From Sclerodactyla briareus (taxonomy: Eukaryota > Echinodermata > Holothuroidea > Dendrochirotida > Sclerodactylidae), in contig JAODTK010005132.1 of NCBI GenBank assembly GCA_026419785.1, positions 147,001 to 211,000 on the forward strand: DNA of 64,000 nt, given 5' to 3'. This document shows positions 12,681-25,386 of the stretch, one piece after another; the first letter of the stretch is position 1; the number at the start of each line of letters is the position of its first letter. Below the pieces are notes generated by a model. It had not been told where the DNA came from and made no database searches. It saw only the letters and a list, made by a program, of their open reading frames with translations. The translations under genes and the position numbers were made by a program.

Positions 12681-14669
12681 CTGACTGCGTAAGCGTAGTT
12701 TCCTTCGGCAACGATATGGTGAGAATGCCTACATGGAATTTGCTTATAGCTAACAAGTAGATTATCGACTTAGCTCGTCAACTATCGTCAGTGACAATGT
12801 TTTGTAAATGTCAGTAGTTATAACTTCCACTGCTGTACTTTATATGGGAATAATCAAGGGAAATATTGTTCCTTGATGAAACATGGATTATTCTCTTGAA
12901 AATTCCGGTTGTGGTTGGAATTTTAGTAATGTTTCTTTCTCTTTAGACCTTAGAAGTTTGGCAATATGCACTTCACTGCTTCGTGCAAGTTCTGCTTGTT
13001 AAGGTAATCTGAGTTTGAACAGTTTCATCTTGGACACTGGGGGGGGAAATCCGACAAGAAAAGCCACAGAAGAGAACGAAGTGGATCAAGAACGAAACAT
13101 CGAGTCGTAAACGCGTCGAGATCACCAGAATTGAAGAGAGATCGTTAGACACAAAGCGCGTCCTCGTAGGAAGAGGTTAGGGTGTGGGGAAGAGGTAGGG
13201 TATTTTTTCGCGGAACAGGGTTGTTACGTTTCCTAACGTGTGCACAGATTGTGGCCACAGGGGCTGGAATGTTGGACGCGTTAACCCAAAGACCATATCC
13301 CAAATAGATAGGAGGTTGCTTTGAGTAACTCCATTGGCAAGTTAGGCGCACACTACTGATAAACACATCGAGGTGACATGTTCCTGCAACTAACCACTGA
13401 TTTGCGATAAAGGCATAAAAAAAAAAAGTTGTTTTGGCCTCAACCGCCCGACTCCCGAATTTTCTCCGTCGAAATTATTTTTACTTTCAAGATTTTTTAA
13501 GTTCTTGTTCCGCTTGCACAATATTACATTTCGTCACCACAAAAAACTTTCCTTGTCGGATCGTAGTACTTAAACACACATTATAAAACCCAATCATACA
13601 ATAGCCTGACTGTGGGAGTATGCCAGTCCGTGACGGCGTGGACTCAGCGATCCCGATCGACGATCGATCGACATGACCGTCCTACCATTGCTCTTATTTC
13701 CCTCGAAATACTACTCACGCACTTACAATAAAGTTTTCGTAGACTAGAAAGGAACGTTGGAGCCGCGCGTTGCACGGCGGGGCTATGTAAATGGCTTGGA
13801 CACGTTCATCACACCGATCAAATTATGCCTGGCCTGGGGCTGCGTGGTTCGCGGCGATAATTGCATTATCACGCGTGCCAGACGGCATACCCGTCTAAAA
13901 CTTTGGAGCCACTTCAGTGTTGGCACTTCGCACCCCCTGAGATGTAAGAATAGTGAACGTTTTGCAATAAAATTTTGAATGAAAAACAACAATCATTGGA
14001 ATGATTATAGGAAATTCGGAGCATAATCCCTTCACGATCAGTGTGAACTGTCCCCAAAATCCTGTCAAAGAAAATAACTCCAGCCCTACAAATTTTTATC
14101 GTGTTCTCATACCAAAAGTCGCAACGCTGATGAGAGGACACACGGTGTGGGGCTTGATCGCACTTCTAGATGTATCTTTCTTGCAACTCGCCGAGAGCGT
14201 GCGCTCCCGTACCACTCAAGTAGTGTGATAATACACAGTGCCGATCACTAGCACTAGCAGGGTCTAACATGACGTCGTACACGTCGGAGTTCTGTGTAAA
14301 CTCGGCGTGAGAATTTTTAGAATAGTATGGACCGGAATTGCTGTTGTGACGACTTCTACTCTGAAGGATGATTTTTGATCACCACTTAGGCAGTGTGAAA
14401 CAAAACGATTCAGACATACTTCTGAAAAATGTGAGAGAGTCGCGGAGTCACGAAATTGCCCATAGTGTGATATAGGCCAGATGAATTGGTGTCAATCTTG
14501 GCGTGGTTTTTGCACGCGAAACTTCCGGTTCACGGTTTTGCTACTTAATTTGACTACTGTACGGTTGCAGCGAAACTGAAGCTACTGATGCAGTTAGTAC
14601 TAGTAGTGCGGGGGAAGGAACGCATTGGGTCCTTTTTCACATGTTACTTATGTGCGGAATCCGCGTTCC
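12681..14669. other. Intergenic DNA, nothing recognised
   Basis: Frames such as 13757-13978 plus, 13783-13992 minus and 14001-14228 plus overlap one another and show no family features. There is an A run at 13420 and a 25-base A run at 14670-14694, possibly the tail of a lost retroelement. Confidence 0.45.
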
Positions 14670-14764
14670 AAAAAAAAAAAAAAAAAAAAAAAAAGAATCC
14701 GCCCGCTTCTGTCCGCCATTTTTTAAGGGTGGGAGGAAAACAAACTCTTTTTTTTTTCGGCTAA

Positions 14765-15495
14765 GGTGCAATGGGCCAGTCAAGGCCCCCTCAAGGTCTA
14801 TAATATACTAGTGATATATAAATACTGAAAGTTCGACTCTTCTGCCATTGACTAACACTTAAGCAGTCTAGTGTTACGGATTCAAACTCTAATTATGACC
14901 TTATTCCACCATATTTGGCGGAAACAGTGTCACTCACCTGGAGGATAGTGTTTAGAATCAGCTTGCAGTATTTTCCTTCAAAACTCGTCATAGTATTGAT
15001 GTGTGGGTGAATTTTTCTGGTCTCAAGCCATCTCAGTGTCCAGTGAAAGTCAACGTATGGCACGATCTCGTTAACCAGAAAACAGCCTGCAGCCGGCTAA
15101 ATTAGGAAGGCACAAAAATGCTGAATTGTCTATAAATCCTGCACCGTGATTGGTCAATGATGATTGCGGATATGCTCACAATAAAAAATAAACAGATTGT
15201 GTCATACTTTGACTTTCGATGGACACCGAGATGTCTTGAGACCAGAAAATTCACTCAAACGCCAAGACTGTGACGAGTTTCGAAGAAAAAAAACTACTGC
15301 AGACGCGGATTTACACGACACAGATCTTGCCAGGTGGGCAAACTTTTTCCTCCATAGATGGTGGAATAAGCTCATAATTCGAGTTTGAATCGGATAATCG
15401 CATGCTGCTTAACTGTTGGTCAATGTGGTGCAGAAGAGTCGAACCTTTCAGTATTTATATACTATAGAACGTGAGGGGCCTGTGGGGCAGTCATC
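14765..15495. mobile_element. Long foldback (inverted-repeat) element
   Basis: The left arm (about 14765-15085) and right arm (about 15195-15495) are near-complementary: for example TATAAATACTGAAAGTTCGA and CTCTTCTGC at 14817 against GCAGAAGAG..TTTCAGTATTTATA at 15431-15460, TTATTCCACCAT at 14901 against ATGGTGGAATAA at 15358, and TTCTGGTCTCAAG at 15015 against CTTGAGACCAGAA at 15235. Arms are about 300 bp with a spacer of about 110 bp. No transposase frame is present. It resembles a foldback/MITE element; the outer ends are uncertain. Confidence 0.8.
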
Positions 15496-15876
15496 GTACT
15501 TGTAGTGTTGTACTTGGGATTGTAGCTCGACATCCCATGTGATAACCAATCTTCCATTACCATTATTGAGATCGGCAGCTAGCTATCAGGGACAGAATAA
15601 GCGGCCGATTTTTACCCATCGGTCCCCTCGATGTAGTGCCTGGTCACTGTTTGAGTATGCACTACTGGGCGCAGGTATTTTCATTGCCATGTCGCCCAGT
15701 CACAGCTGAGCGATATACTAGAAGTATTTGCAAACAAATCTTCGCAGAAAAATGCGAAGACCTCCAACATCGGCCGTGACACTGACACTCGACAGTCACG
15801 AAAATGTAGGCTGATCAACGATCGTTAGCATCATAACAAAAGTTGTATATGGATAAAAGACCACGTGTACACAGAC

Positions 15877-17272
15877 TAGTGTTGCGCGGTTTACCGCTAT
15901 CGTTATTTACAGATACTCGCAGCACCAGTACTCGCAGAAGTTTACCGACGGTCAAAATGCACAGTTGACGATACCAGTACCGGCAGAAATTATTGGCTAC
16001 CATATCCTGGTACTAATTGAAATTACGTAATCCAGTGCTGTCATACTTGAAGTTTTTTACCGATCCAGGGCTACCGCGTCGTGACATTGAACTTTATCTT
16101 CGATCTGTTAAAATTGATAAACCTGCCCCACGTGTGTTGGGAGCTGTGTAGGCTTATTTGCATTATTTGCCGAATATCCCGACCGCTGCGAACATCGCAG
16201 CTTCACCGAAACGTAACATGCAAAGCTGTAGCCTAATGTTGCTAGCTCACTCCCCCGATGCTGTGCACTACTTTAAAATAAGCTTCTTGGGAACACGTTG
16301 GTCATCACCTATACGGTTCGACGAGCATTCAGTGTACTCCCAATTCTCACTGCACGCTACACAATTATACCACATCGAGACCAACAGCAACGGACCTCTC
16401 GCACCAAATTAACTTCAATAGGATTTTCCCTTGACTCTGTGGTTAAGGAGCGGATTTATTTACGATTGTCGATCAGCAATACTGAGATATAATTTGTGTA
16501 GCCTACAATTCTATTAATACACGAACTGATTAATGACAATTGGTGGATAAAACATCATACATGAAAAGGTTTTCAGCATTGATTTGGTGGCTTTCGACTC
16601 TAATTTTAGATTGTGCCTTGCTTTAGTTTTATTGCTAAAATAATCACAGTACGTTCGGCTTACTGGTAATGTGCCACTCGAGACGTCCAGCGGCGGCTGA
16701 GGTTGTTATACGTCATGGTATGGGAAGGATGTAGTAGTTGTCTATAACTTGATGTTTACCTGAACAGCCATAATAGTATGGCTGTTTTAGGGACAGGGGG
16801 CTTCCGCCCTGATTGCGTCCTTCTGGTCGACATGTATACATGTATTTCTGCCAGCGTACTAGTATCTAGCAAGACAGTGGTCAATGCATGTGCTGTTTGT
16901 ATTGTAGTGTCTCGTATCGTTTTTTTTTTTTTTTTTGTTCTGGTACTGATGCAAACACCAACTCGTGGTATCACTGCATAGGGACATGGTCATAATTCTT
17001 TTCAGCTATCGATACAAACAAAAAATATGAACATTTAATTGATTACACAGCAAATAATCTCTCTGTGGCAATCTTTTTACATGAAAAAAAGGATGTATGA
17101 AAAAGAACATTGTGAAAATAGATGCTCCATACAGTGAGCTTCAGTAGCAGTGTAGATAACGATCGCTGGCAGTATTTTTAAGGCAAGTGTGAATACCAGT
17201 ACCAGCACCAATACCGGTGCCAGGGCACCGGTAATACCAGTTCCAAAAAAATATAGGTACGGCGCAACTCTA
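15877..17272. mobile_element. Non-autonomous hAT transposon (1,396 bp) with 8-bp TSD
   Basis: The ends are TAGTGTTGCGCGGT on the left and, reverse-complemented, TAGAGTTGCGCCGT on the right. The flanking octamer ACACAGAC occurs directly on both sides (15869-15876 and 17273-17280). An 8-bp target duplication with short TAGxGTTG-type inverted ends fits the hAT superfamily. The subterminal regions are rich in ACCAGTACC/ACCGGT. No transposase frame is seen. Confidence 0.85.
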
Positions 17273-17689
17273 ACACAGACTCACTGAGTGTACTGTGCAT
17301 TACAATATGACTGATATCTTTGATCTACTTACGGCCTTGTTCCCAGCTACCGCATCGTGCGACGTATCACGTAACTCGCTCCTCAAGCATCGTTGGCTTG
17401 AACAGTTTCGAGCGAAATAAACTAAACAAACGTAACAAAGTAGCAGACTTACATAGGCCATGAGTTGTGTGCGATGCATTCGTCAAGGACAAGAGTTAGA
17501 TAATAAAACTCTAGGGATTTACTGAAATGTGTGTAACTAGGCAATGCTGTAGTGGTCACCTGTGATAGAAAGAATTGTGGGGGAGTGGCGGGACATTATG
17601 TATATTGACTTCTATTTTACTGAACTTCATATTAAGTATAACTCAGTGTACTTTAATGTTTCAAACACACTACATTCACAAAACTATGT

Positions 17690-18272
17690 AAATATGTTGA
17701 TTTCGAAAATTGGAGCCGGTATCCCCAAAATAGACCCCGGTTCTCCTCTGATCTTGATTGACGGGGCTCTACTTTTGGGACACATAGGCTGGTCAAGAGA
17801 CTTATTTTGTCCAGAAGTCCAGAATGGTGGTCAAATGCAAGTTGGAATTTGGTATGTAGTTTTTCTGGCACGGGGAACATGAACCCTGTTTGTTTTTGGT
17901 TTAGTCGGGGTGGAATTTTGGTCAAATATTGGAAATCGTGAAAATTCGATCTTTTGGCCAATGTTGCTTGTAAACACGATGACTCAACCCGACTTGGATG
18001 AAATGAAAGCCCATGATTGGATGTGTGTGCCCCATGATAAGGTATGACCTATGGTTTTTGGGGTCAGGTCAGAGGTCATCAGGTTGTAAAAGGTCAGAAA
18101 CTGGAAATTAGTTGTGTAGCTTTCTTATCAAGAGTAATATGGAACCCTATTGGTTGGTTGGGAAAAATGGGGAAATTCTTCAGATGTTTATTATGTTGCC
18201 ATAATGACCTGGTCCAATCTCCATTTGGTCCGTGTGTTGGCTATGAATGCTCAAAATCAGTTAAGGAATTCC
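17690..18272 (-). mobile_element. Short-inverted-repeat element, family 1, copy 2 (inverted)
   Basis: Its reverse complement matches copy 1: TTCTTATCAAGAGTA and CCCTATTGGTTGGTTG (18120-18160) match GGGTTCCTATACTCTTGATAAGAA, and AAGGAATTCCTTAGCC at 18263 corresponds to the GGCTTAGTGATTCCTT end. GGTCAGGTCAGAGGTCATCA is present. The far end (about 17690) is approximate. Confidence 0.65.
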
Positions 18273-19370
18273 TTAGCCTTTTGGCTTTTCTGGGTTTTTT
18301 AAATACATATCATGAAGGTTACATATTCTGTCAGCCAATATGGACCTGATGCATAGCTTTGTTGTCATAGTATTACCACCTCAGTCACAGTGCAAAGATT
18401 AGGGAACATCTTTATTGATGCCCGCCGCTGGCGAAGGTCCATGGTTCAAACCTTGGTGTCGACAGTGATACCAATTTCCACCCGTTCCTTTCTCGTGTGT
18501 AGGAAGGAAAGTGGCTGCACGAGTAAAGCTGCTCTCACGTCTGCGGAGGAGACGTTGAATGCGTCCCGGGAGCAGGAATTTCTCACACCTGCATCGTAAC
18601 AGGGTTGTAGTGAGAACGCTGATACGAGGACGAGGCAGAGGGCCACACCCTCGAGGCCGAAGCAGAGGCCGCACCCGACGGCCGAGGACACCTTCTGCGG
18701 CCGAGGCCAGGAAATAATATTATAGTATGAAATTTTTGATTACCAGGGGTGAAATAATAAATAATTTTGTTTTGGCTTCTCCATGGCTACCGCTCTAGTC
18801 ATTCATGATTACTATATGGAGACAAAAAGGTTCAAAGTTCCCCAACAAGGGAAGTCGAACATCTTGATAGGCAGAGGGGCAAAATTCCTTGTGGCGAATA
18901 CACTGCGTGTTCTTCACCAATCCACATTTATGGTTTGGGGGTTCACATTTAATTGACTATTGACATCTGTCATAACCTTGGAATGGCTTGGACATGTCTA
19001 ACAAATTAGCTAATATTTTGCTATAAGGTGCCCAGCACAAAGTACCAGGCCAAACTAAACATTCCAAGGCCTGTAGATTAGCTATGGTACCAATAAAACC
19101 TTTATGTGTATCCCGCACAACTCCTAGGCCTGTAGCAGTGAATAGTGGAAACACACACTTGGATCCACAGTGGAAAGTCAACACCTACATCATGAGGTTA
19201 TGATGACAGATCTTACACAGGACTGCCTGTTATTCCCCATTACCTGTATTCCAGCCATCTCGTGCTGACAGACGAGTTGAACAGTCCCCGCTTGGCCAGT
19301 GGCCAGCCTTGCAGCTCAAGGGAATAATGTAAACCACTCTCACAGAGAGTTCAATGGGAAGGGCTGACGG
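18273..19370. other. Intergenic DNA; GAGGCCG-rich stretch, otherwise nothing recognised
   Basis: 18630-18715 is GC-rich with repeated GAGGCCGAAG/GAGGCCG words, resembling a second such stretch at 21165-21265. Frames at 18390-18691 overlap on both strands and show no domain. No RNA gene found. Confidence 0.5.
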
Positions 19371-19374
19371 GTAG

Positions 19375-19660
19375 ACAAATTGGGGTAATTAATTGGATTT
19401 AATTAAAATCTAATCTCCCTATGTGAAGAAAAAAATGTAACTCAGCCTAGCCAGTGGCATGATTCATCCACCCACCAAGTTTCAACCTGATCGATGTACG
19501 GTTCAGAAGTTACGAATGGATACCTATTGGGGTGATTAATTAGATTGATTCAATTCAATCACACTATGCAAACAAAAATGTAACTCGGCCCAGCCAGTGG
19601 CATGCTTCACCCACTCCACCAAGTTTCAACCTGATTGCATGTATGGTTCAGCAGTTACGA
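19375..19660 (+). repeat. Tandem duplicate, about 140-bp unit (two copies)
   Basis: GGGGTAATTAATTGGATT at 19382 and GGGGTGATTAATTAGATT at 19530 start two copies sharing ATGTAACTC, GCCAGTGGCATG, CACCAAGTTTCAACCTGAT and GTACGGTTCAG/GTATGGTTCAG followed by AGTTACGA. Confidence 0.8.
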
Positions 19661-20122
19661 TTGAACGTGACAACAGAACGGACGAACTAACGGAAGAACG
19701 AAGGAGAAACATCGATGACTGGTAGAGCTGCTTACCCACAGCTAAAAATTGAGAATTGAACAAACACAAATTGATATGCAACAACTTTTATTCTTGAAGT
19801 CAGTAATCAGAATGAAAAAAAATATGAATGCAGTGTAAAACTGTAATGCTTGTGGGCTTTGTATGAGGTATACTTCTCATCAAAGAACACACCTCAACGA
19901 AGATGATGAACCAATTTATTTACCCAGGCTGTTGCCACCAAAGGGTTTTACATTGAGGTTGTTGTTTTACAGTGTAAGGAAAACAGTGCACAGTATTAAT
20001 GTTTTCTCATGGCCCTATCAGTTACCTGCACCATTCACCTCAGATGGTTTTAGGTAAGCATTACATTACAGTAGCACAAACCTAACGACAAAACAAAATA
20101 AAAAAAAGCAGAGAGGCTTAGT

Positions 20123-20367
20123 GATTCCTTGACTGCCTTGAAGTTTTTTGACCTCAGATGACCTTTGACCTGACCCCAAACAATAGGGATCATGTACTCA
20201 TTATGGGAAACCCACATACCAAGTATGAACTGATCCACCAAGGTGGCTGGTCGAGTTATCATGTTAACAAGTAGGCGTCACATACACACACCACACACAC
20301 ACACACACATGCACACACACACAACTGTCATGGATGCATAAATTCCTTTGACTAAAGTCAAGGAATC
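20123..20367 (+). mobile_element. Short-inverted-repeat element, family 1, copy 3 (internally deleted)
   Basis: It starts GATTCCTTGAC and ends GTCAAGGAATC, as copy 1 does, and keeps GACCTGACCCCAAACAATAG, CCCACATACCAAGTATG and a (CA)n tail at 20282-20325. It is only 245 bp. Confidence 0.7.
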
Positions 20368-20379
20368 AAAAATAATTTG

Positions 20380-21740
20380 GTGTGAATTCTTATGTACAGA
20401 CTACGTGTCAGTTAGGCTAATTTGACAGAGATTACTAAATAGTGTTCAAATAATCTTTCTAAATACAAAATTGCGATTCAAGCATTGCTGACGAGTAACT
20501 TTTTAGGCCTAGGACTGTGCCAAAGTCCCCGCAAAATATAAAGTATATTAAATAATAAAATACATTCCACAATCTGCAGCGCAAGACACATTCTTTTTTT
20601 CTTTGTATTTTAGTAGTCCAGGCTTCGGGCATAGTTTTATGCACTGGAGACTAGAATTTCACCTCGCAACTGCTACTACGACATACGATGGACGATCATC
20701 ATTCATCATCATTGCCATAACCTACAAAACCTACAATCCCCGCAAAAATTGTTGGAAAAATCCTCCCCAAATACCGTATTTGGGAAAGATTTGAAAACGG
20801 TCAATTTTGCCGGAGGTAATGCAACGCCCCCCCACCATTTCAATGTTGGGGAAATGTTCTTAGGATGGAATCAATGACATAAATAATTCAACATTGAATA
20901 GGGGGAAAGGTGCCTTTGCGGTACGTGCAGTTTCGTTCCAACTACTCTGGGGGGGGGGGGGGATTGTAGGCCTAGCCTTCCAGGCATGTGAGCGAGTGAG
21001 TTTCACATGTGGCCGCGCCAGTCAGGATGGATTAGCCGAATAAATATTAATATGTCTAGTGCAGGATTCAATGATTTGAACAAAACTAGTACATATGCAT
21101 ATGTCTGCACTGTGCAGTGCAAGTACATTCAGCACTGTAAGTGTCTATGGCCAGCTAGCTCGACCCGGCCTCGAACCAAAACCCGAGGCCGGAAGCTACG
21201 AGGGAGGCCGCAGCCTCCAAGACGAGGCCAGCAAAAGATGGCTCGAGGCCGAGGATGGCCTTGAGTCCTCCAACACTGCTTGTTAATGTCTGAAAATATA
21301 CGAGAAGAGTAGGCGAGTCTTTGCCGGCGTTCATGGCCACGATCACACTGAAGATCAGTCCGGAAATGTATGAATATATATATGTGGTGAGAGAATGTCC
21401 TTAATTGGATGTATCACCAAGAAAGAAGAAGAAGAAGAGAGTTGTTACCCATTCATAACATACTTGAATCATGTATGTTTTTCCGTAAACAATTACAGAA
21501 GCCCAGAAACATCATTAATTGGAAAAAATATACCCCAGGCTCAATTGTATAAATTGTATTTGCAGAAACGTCATCTGAACTGCTTGTGATAGGATCCTTC
21601 GATCATCCACCAACTCACTTTTCTTCTTCATCGTATTACTCCAAAGCACCCATTTGGCATTTGATGGAGGATAGTTGGCGTGCAGAATCAGAAATTATTG
21701 CTATGTGGTGCCTAAGTACTGTATCAACTGCCCTCTTGAA
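20380..21740. other. Intergenic DNA; GAGGCCG-rich patch, otherwise nothing recognised
   Basis: A run of G lies at about 20949-20962 and GAGGCCG words at 21165-21265. The small frames present have no recognisable features. The last part leads into the LINE remnant. Confidence 0.45.
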
Positions 21741-21749
21741 TGCTCTCAT

Positions 21750-23370
21750 TTCGAAAAATTCCCCCCCAGTCCAACAATGCTTTTACTCTTCAAGATTCTA
21801 TTCTCCAGTCATGTTCGAATGGGATCAGAAATAAAAATGGAATCTTCATTCTGTGTGTAGATTTCAATCTGCCCAACATTAATTGGGTTAACCATTCATT
21901 AATGCGTAGGCAGCAAATCCTCAAAATGCAATGCGCTGCTCGATTTCTGTAATGACAACTTGACAACTTCCTAGATCGAATAGTGACAGAACCCTTTCTG
22001 TGTCTGACAGAACCCACTGTTTCTGTTAACAAAATATTACGAGGAGAGTAGAAAATAAACTTGACACTTGAACCCACCAGAATCGCAGGGGTGACACAGA
22101 ACATAGTGTAAATATTTGGTTGTTTTAACTTTATACCGAGGACTTGTTTCCAAATGTCTTGTCAGCACGGCTTTAGAGCAGGTCGGTCATGCGAAATTTA
22201 TCCGTCACCACCCATGATCTGCCAGAGCTCTTGATGGTCACCAGCAAGTGGATACAGTTGTCTTAGACTTTAATAGGCATTTGATGGTGTCCCCCATATG
22301 CGCCTCCTCAAGAAGTTGCAGTATAATGGGTTGAGGCCTTCCCTCCTCGAGTGGATAGAAATATTCCTAACCAACCATTCACAACAGGTAGTTTATCGAT
22401 GGAGAGTCCTCTGGGACAGTGTCGGTGACATAAGGTGTGCCACAGGGTACCATATTGGGGCCACTGCTGTTCCTGTCATTCATAAATGATATTTCTTCTG
22501 GCATAACATGGAGCCTGTGCCCATTTCTTGATGACTGTCTCATATACAGACCCTTATCCAGTGCCAGTGATGGTGAACAACTCCAGCAGGGTCTCAATAA
22601 TCAACATCAGTGGTCCTTTATCTGGCAGATGAAATTTAACACTGAGACTTTCCACTTCTCCATTATAATATCATCAAGGAGTATTTAATCTTGGAGGGGG
22701 GGGGGGGGGGACCATCTTTCTATCATTGCTGAACACTCATACCTCGGCTTCGTGTCGTCATCCAACTTGTCATGGCAAACCCACATTACCAACGTTACCG
22801 AAAAAGCCAACAAAATCTTGGTCTTCTTCGTCGCAATCTCAGGGGAGGTTCTCGGAAACTCCGACAACAGGCTTACTCTTCACTTGTGGGTCCACACCTT
22901 GAGTACAGCAGCATCATTTGGAATCCATGCACCAAAAAGGTTGTGAACAGAGTGGAAATGTACAATGTTGTACTACTCGTTTTAGGCAGATACCACCACT
23001 GTAATTGTGTAACATCCATGCTAAAAGAACTCCGAGTGGGCTTCCCTTGAAAAGCACCAGCGAACAGCCAGTCTCTCAATGCTGTTCAAGATTCATACCA
23101 ACATGGTTGCAATCAACCCAGCTCACTAGTTGGCACCGTGCAGCGGTCCATATAAACAAGACAGTACTATTCCAACAATACTGTACCAGCATATTCCAGC
23201 TCGCATCCAACTTTACTAAAACTCATTTTTCCCATAGACTGTGAAGTGGTGGAACTCACTCTCTCCATCAGTCATAGAGGCTCCATCTGTGGCAGTGGCT
23301 CCAGGGAGCTGTGGCATCTGTGATCAAATTGTTCACAGCTCCGCTTTTACTTGCACGTTGCCGGGAACCT
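21750..23370 (+). mobile_element. Decayed LINE (CR1/L2-like), endonuclease and RT remnants
   Basis: In order on the plus strand: an endonuclease piece DFNLPNINWVNHS (about 21860), HGFRAGRSCE (about 22170), LQYNGLRPSLLEWIEIFLTN (22316), VPQGTILGPLLF (about 22437), INDISSG then FLDDCLIYR (22483-22550, catalytic motif degraded from ADD), YLGF/SNLSWQTHITNVTEKANK (22742-22812) and NLRGGSRKLRQQAYSSLVGP then LEYSSIIWNP (22835-22930). Multiple frame changes and stops make it inactive. Confidence 0.82.
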
Positions 23371-23374
23371 TGTA

Positions 23375-25380
23375 TTATTAGCTCAAACCACTCTGCTATC
23401 TATCTATCTATCTATCCTTCTATCTATCCAGTCTGTAAAGTTTTGGTTTTCGGGCCACAAAATGTTTCTGCTTGATGAATCTCGACCAGACTTGGTCACA
23501 ATGTTTAGACTGAGTGGTCATCGTTGACCACCTGAAGGTCAAATGGAAATTGGCGCTACTTCTCCTACAAATTTTGGTGCACAAAACTGATGTTCGGTCG
23601 TATCGATGGTCTAACAGCCCTTCCTCCGGGGTGTTCAGGAATTTTAGATCCAAGGTCCCACTGGGCCGAGGGCCCGTTTTATGAAATTTCACAGAATGGT
23701 ACTTGAAATGCATCTCTCCCCACAAGCGTCAATTGATTTACTTCAAGTTACATGTAATGGTCCTGGGTGACGGCTATTGGGGTGTTTTGGAATTTTGGGC
23801 CAGGGCCCACTTTGGCTCTAGGGCCCATTATATGAAATACCACAAAATCTTGTAGTTCCTACCAATTTTTAGTGCATAGTGTTGACAATCGGTCATAATG
23901 ATGGTCTGACAGCCGTACTGCGGTTGTTCATGAATTTTTGGTCCAACATCCCACTTGGGCCGGAGGGCCCATTTTATGAAATTTCACACATGTACGTGAA
24001 TGCATCTCTTCCCACAAGCTTCAATTGATTTACTGCAAAGTTACATGTAATGGTCCTTGGGTAGACGGCTATTGGGGTGTTTTGGAATTTTGGGCCAGGG
24101 CCCACTTTGGCTCTAGGGCCCATTATATGAAATACCACAAAATCTTGTAGTTCCTACCAATTTTTAGTGCATAGTGTTGACAATCGGTCATAATGATGGT
24201 CTGACAGCCGTACTGCGGGTTGTTCATGAATTTTTGGTCCAACATCCCACTTGGGCCGGAGGGCCCATTTTATGAAATTTCACAGAATGGTACTTGAAAT
24301 GCATCTCTCCCCACAAGCTTCAATTGATTTACTGCAAAGTTACATGTAATAGTCCTTGATAACGGGCCATTGGGGGTGTATGGGAACTTTGGGCCCAGGG
24401 ACTACTTTGGGCTTCTATGGCCCTTATATGAATACAGCAAATCGGGTTAATCTCCAACAATTCTGTTGCACAGCTGCTGTTCAGCTCATAATGCTGGCCT
24501 TATGGTCCGTACTTCTTATGTCCAGGGATTTAGGACTCATGGCTCAGTGTGGGCCCTGTGGCTTAAGCAAAATGCTTCTCTTACAAATTTTGGTGCACAG
24601 TGCTGACACACTGTACGTCATACTGATAGTTAATAGCCAACCTTGGGTTGTCTGGAAAAAAATTTTTGTGGACAAAGTTCCCACTGGGGCCCATGGGCCC
24701 CATTTATGAAATTTCAAAGTTAATAGTATTTGGAAATTAATAATAGTACTTCCAAATTACATGTATTGGTCCTTAGGTAGAGGGCCATGGAGGGTGTTTG
24801 GGAATTTCGGGTCCTGGGCCCAGTTTGGGCCCTAGGTCTTATTTTTTTAGCATTGTACAAGGAATTGGAGGTGAAGGTCATTAAAGGGGTTAGTAGGCAA
24901 TTATGTTCGAATTGTAAAATAATATACAAATTGCATGTTTTTGGCCCTCAAATACTCAGGTTTGATGGATCATGACCACACTTGGTCACAATGTTTATTG
25001 ACCAATGGGTCATCATTAACCACCCAAAGGTCAAGGTCAAATTGCATTAAAGGGCACAATGGGCCATGTGTGGAAAACTGCAAAATGCTACTTCTCCTGC
25101 AGATTGGTTCAGATTGCCAGGTATGTGAACATTATAATCATTGATTGGAGTAATTATGGGTCCTCCGGTATGGTTAGGTGGAGATCATTAAAAGGGTGGT
25201 ACTAGGCAAGGGTTTTGGGGGGGGTTCAATTGTAGAATTATATGCAATTTGCATGATTTTGGCACTTAAATGCTCTTTATTATATATTCATTGACTGTTG
25301 GGTGACATTTGACCACCCAAAGGTCGAAGTCAAAGGTAATTGACAGAGCCTAATGGGCCATTGTGTGAAAACTATGTAAT
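23375..25380 (+). repeat. AGGTCA-rich satellite (family A), cluster 1, with 295-bp tandem units
   Basis: It starts TTAGCTCAAACCA and (CTAT)n, then GATGAATCTCGACCAGACTTGG, GTCATCGTTGACCACC and AGGTCAA. Three units at 23589, 23884 and 24179 are spaced exactly 295 bp (marked by GTTCGGTCGTATCGATGGTC and GACAATCGGTCATAATGATG) and share GGGCCC, CATTTTATGAAATTTCACA. It continues with divergent units to 25380, where a hAT element interrupts it. Confidence 0.85.
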
Positions 25381-25386
25381 CTCCTC

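Noticed and set aside
12482-12756. Cys/Val-rich minus-strand frames
   Set aside because: Products of the CACACG low-complexity tract.
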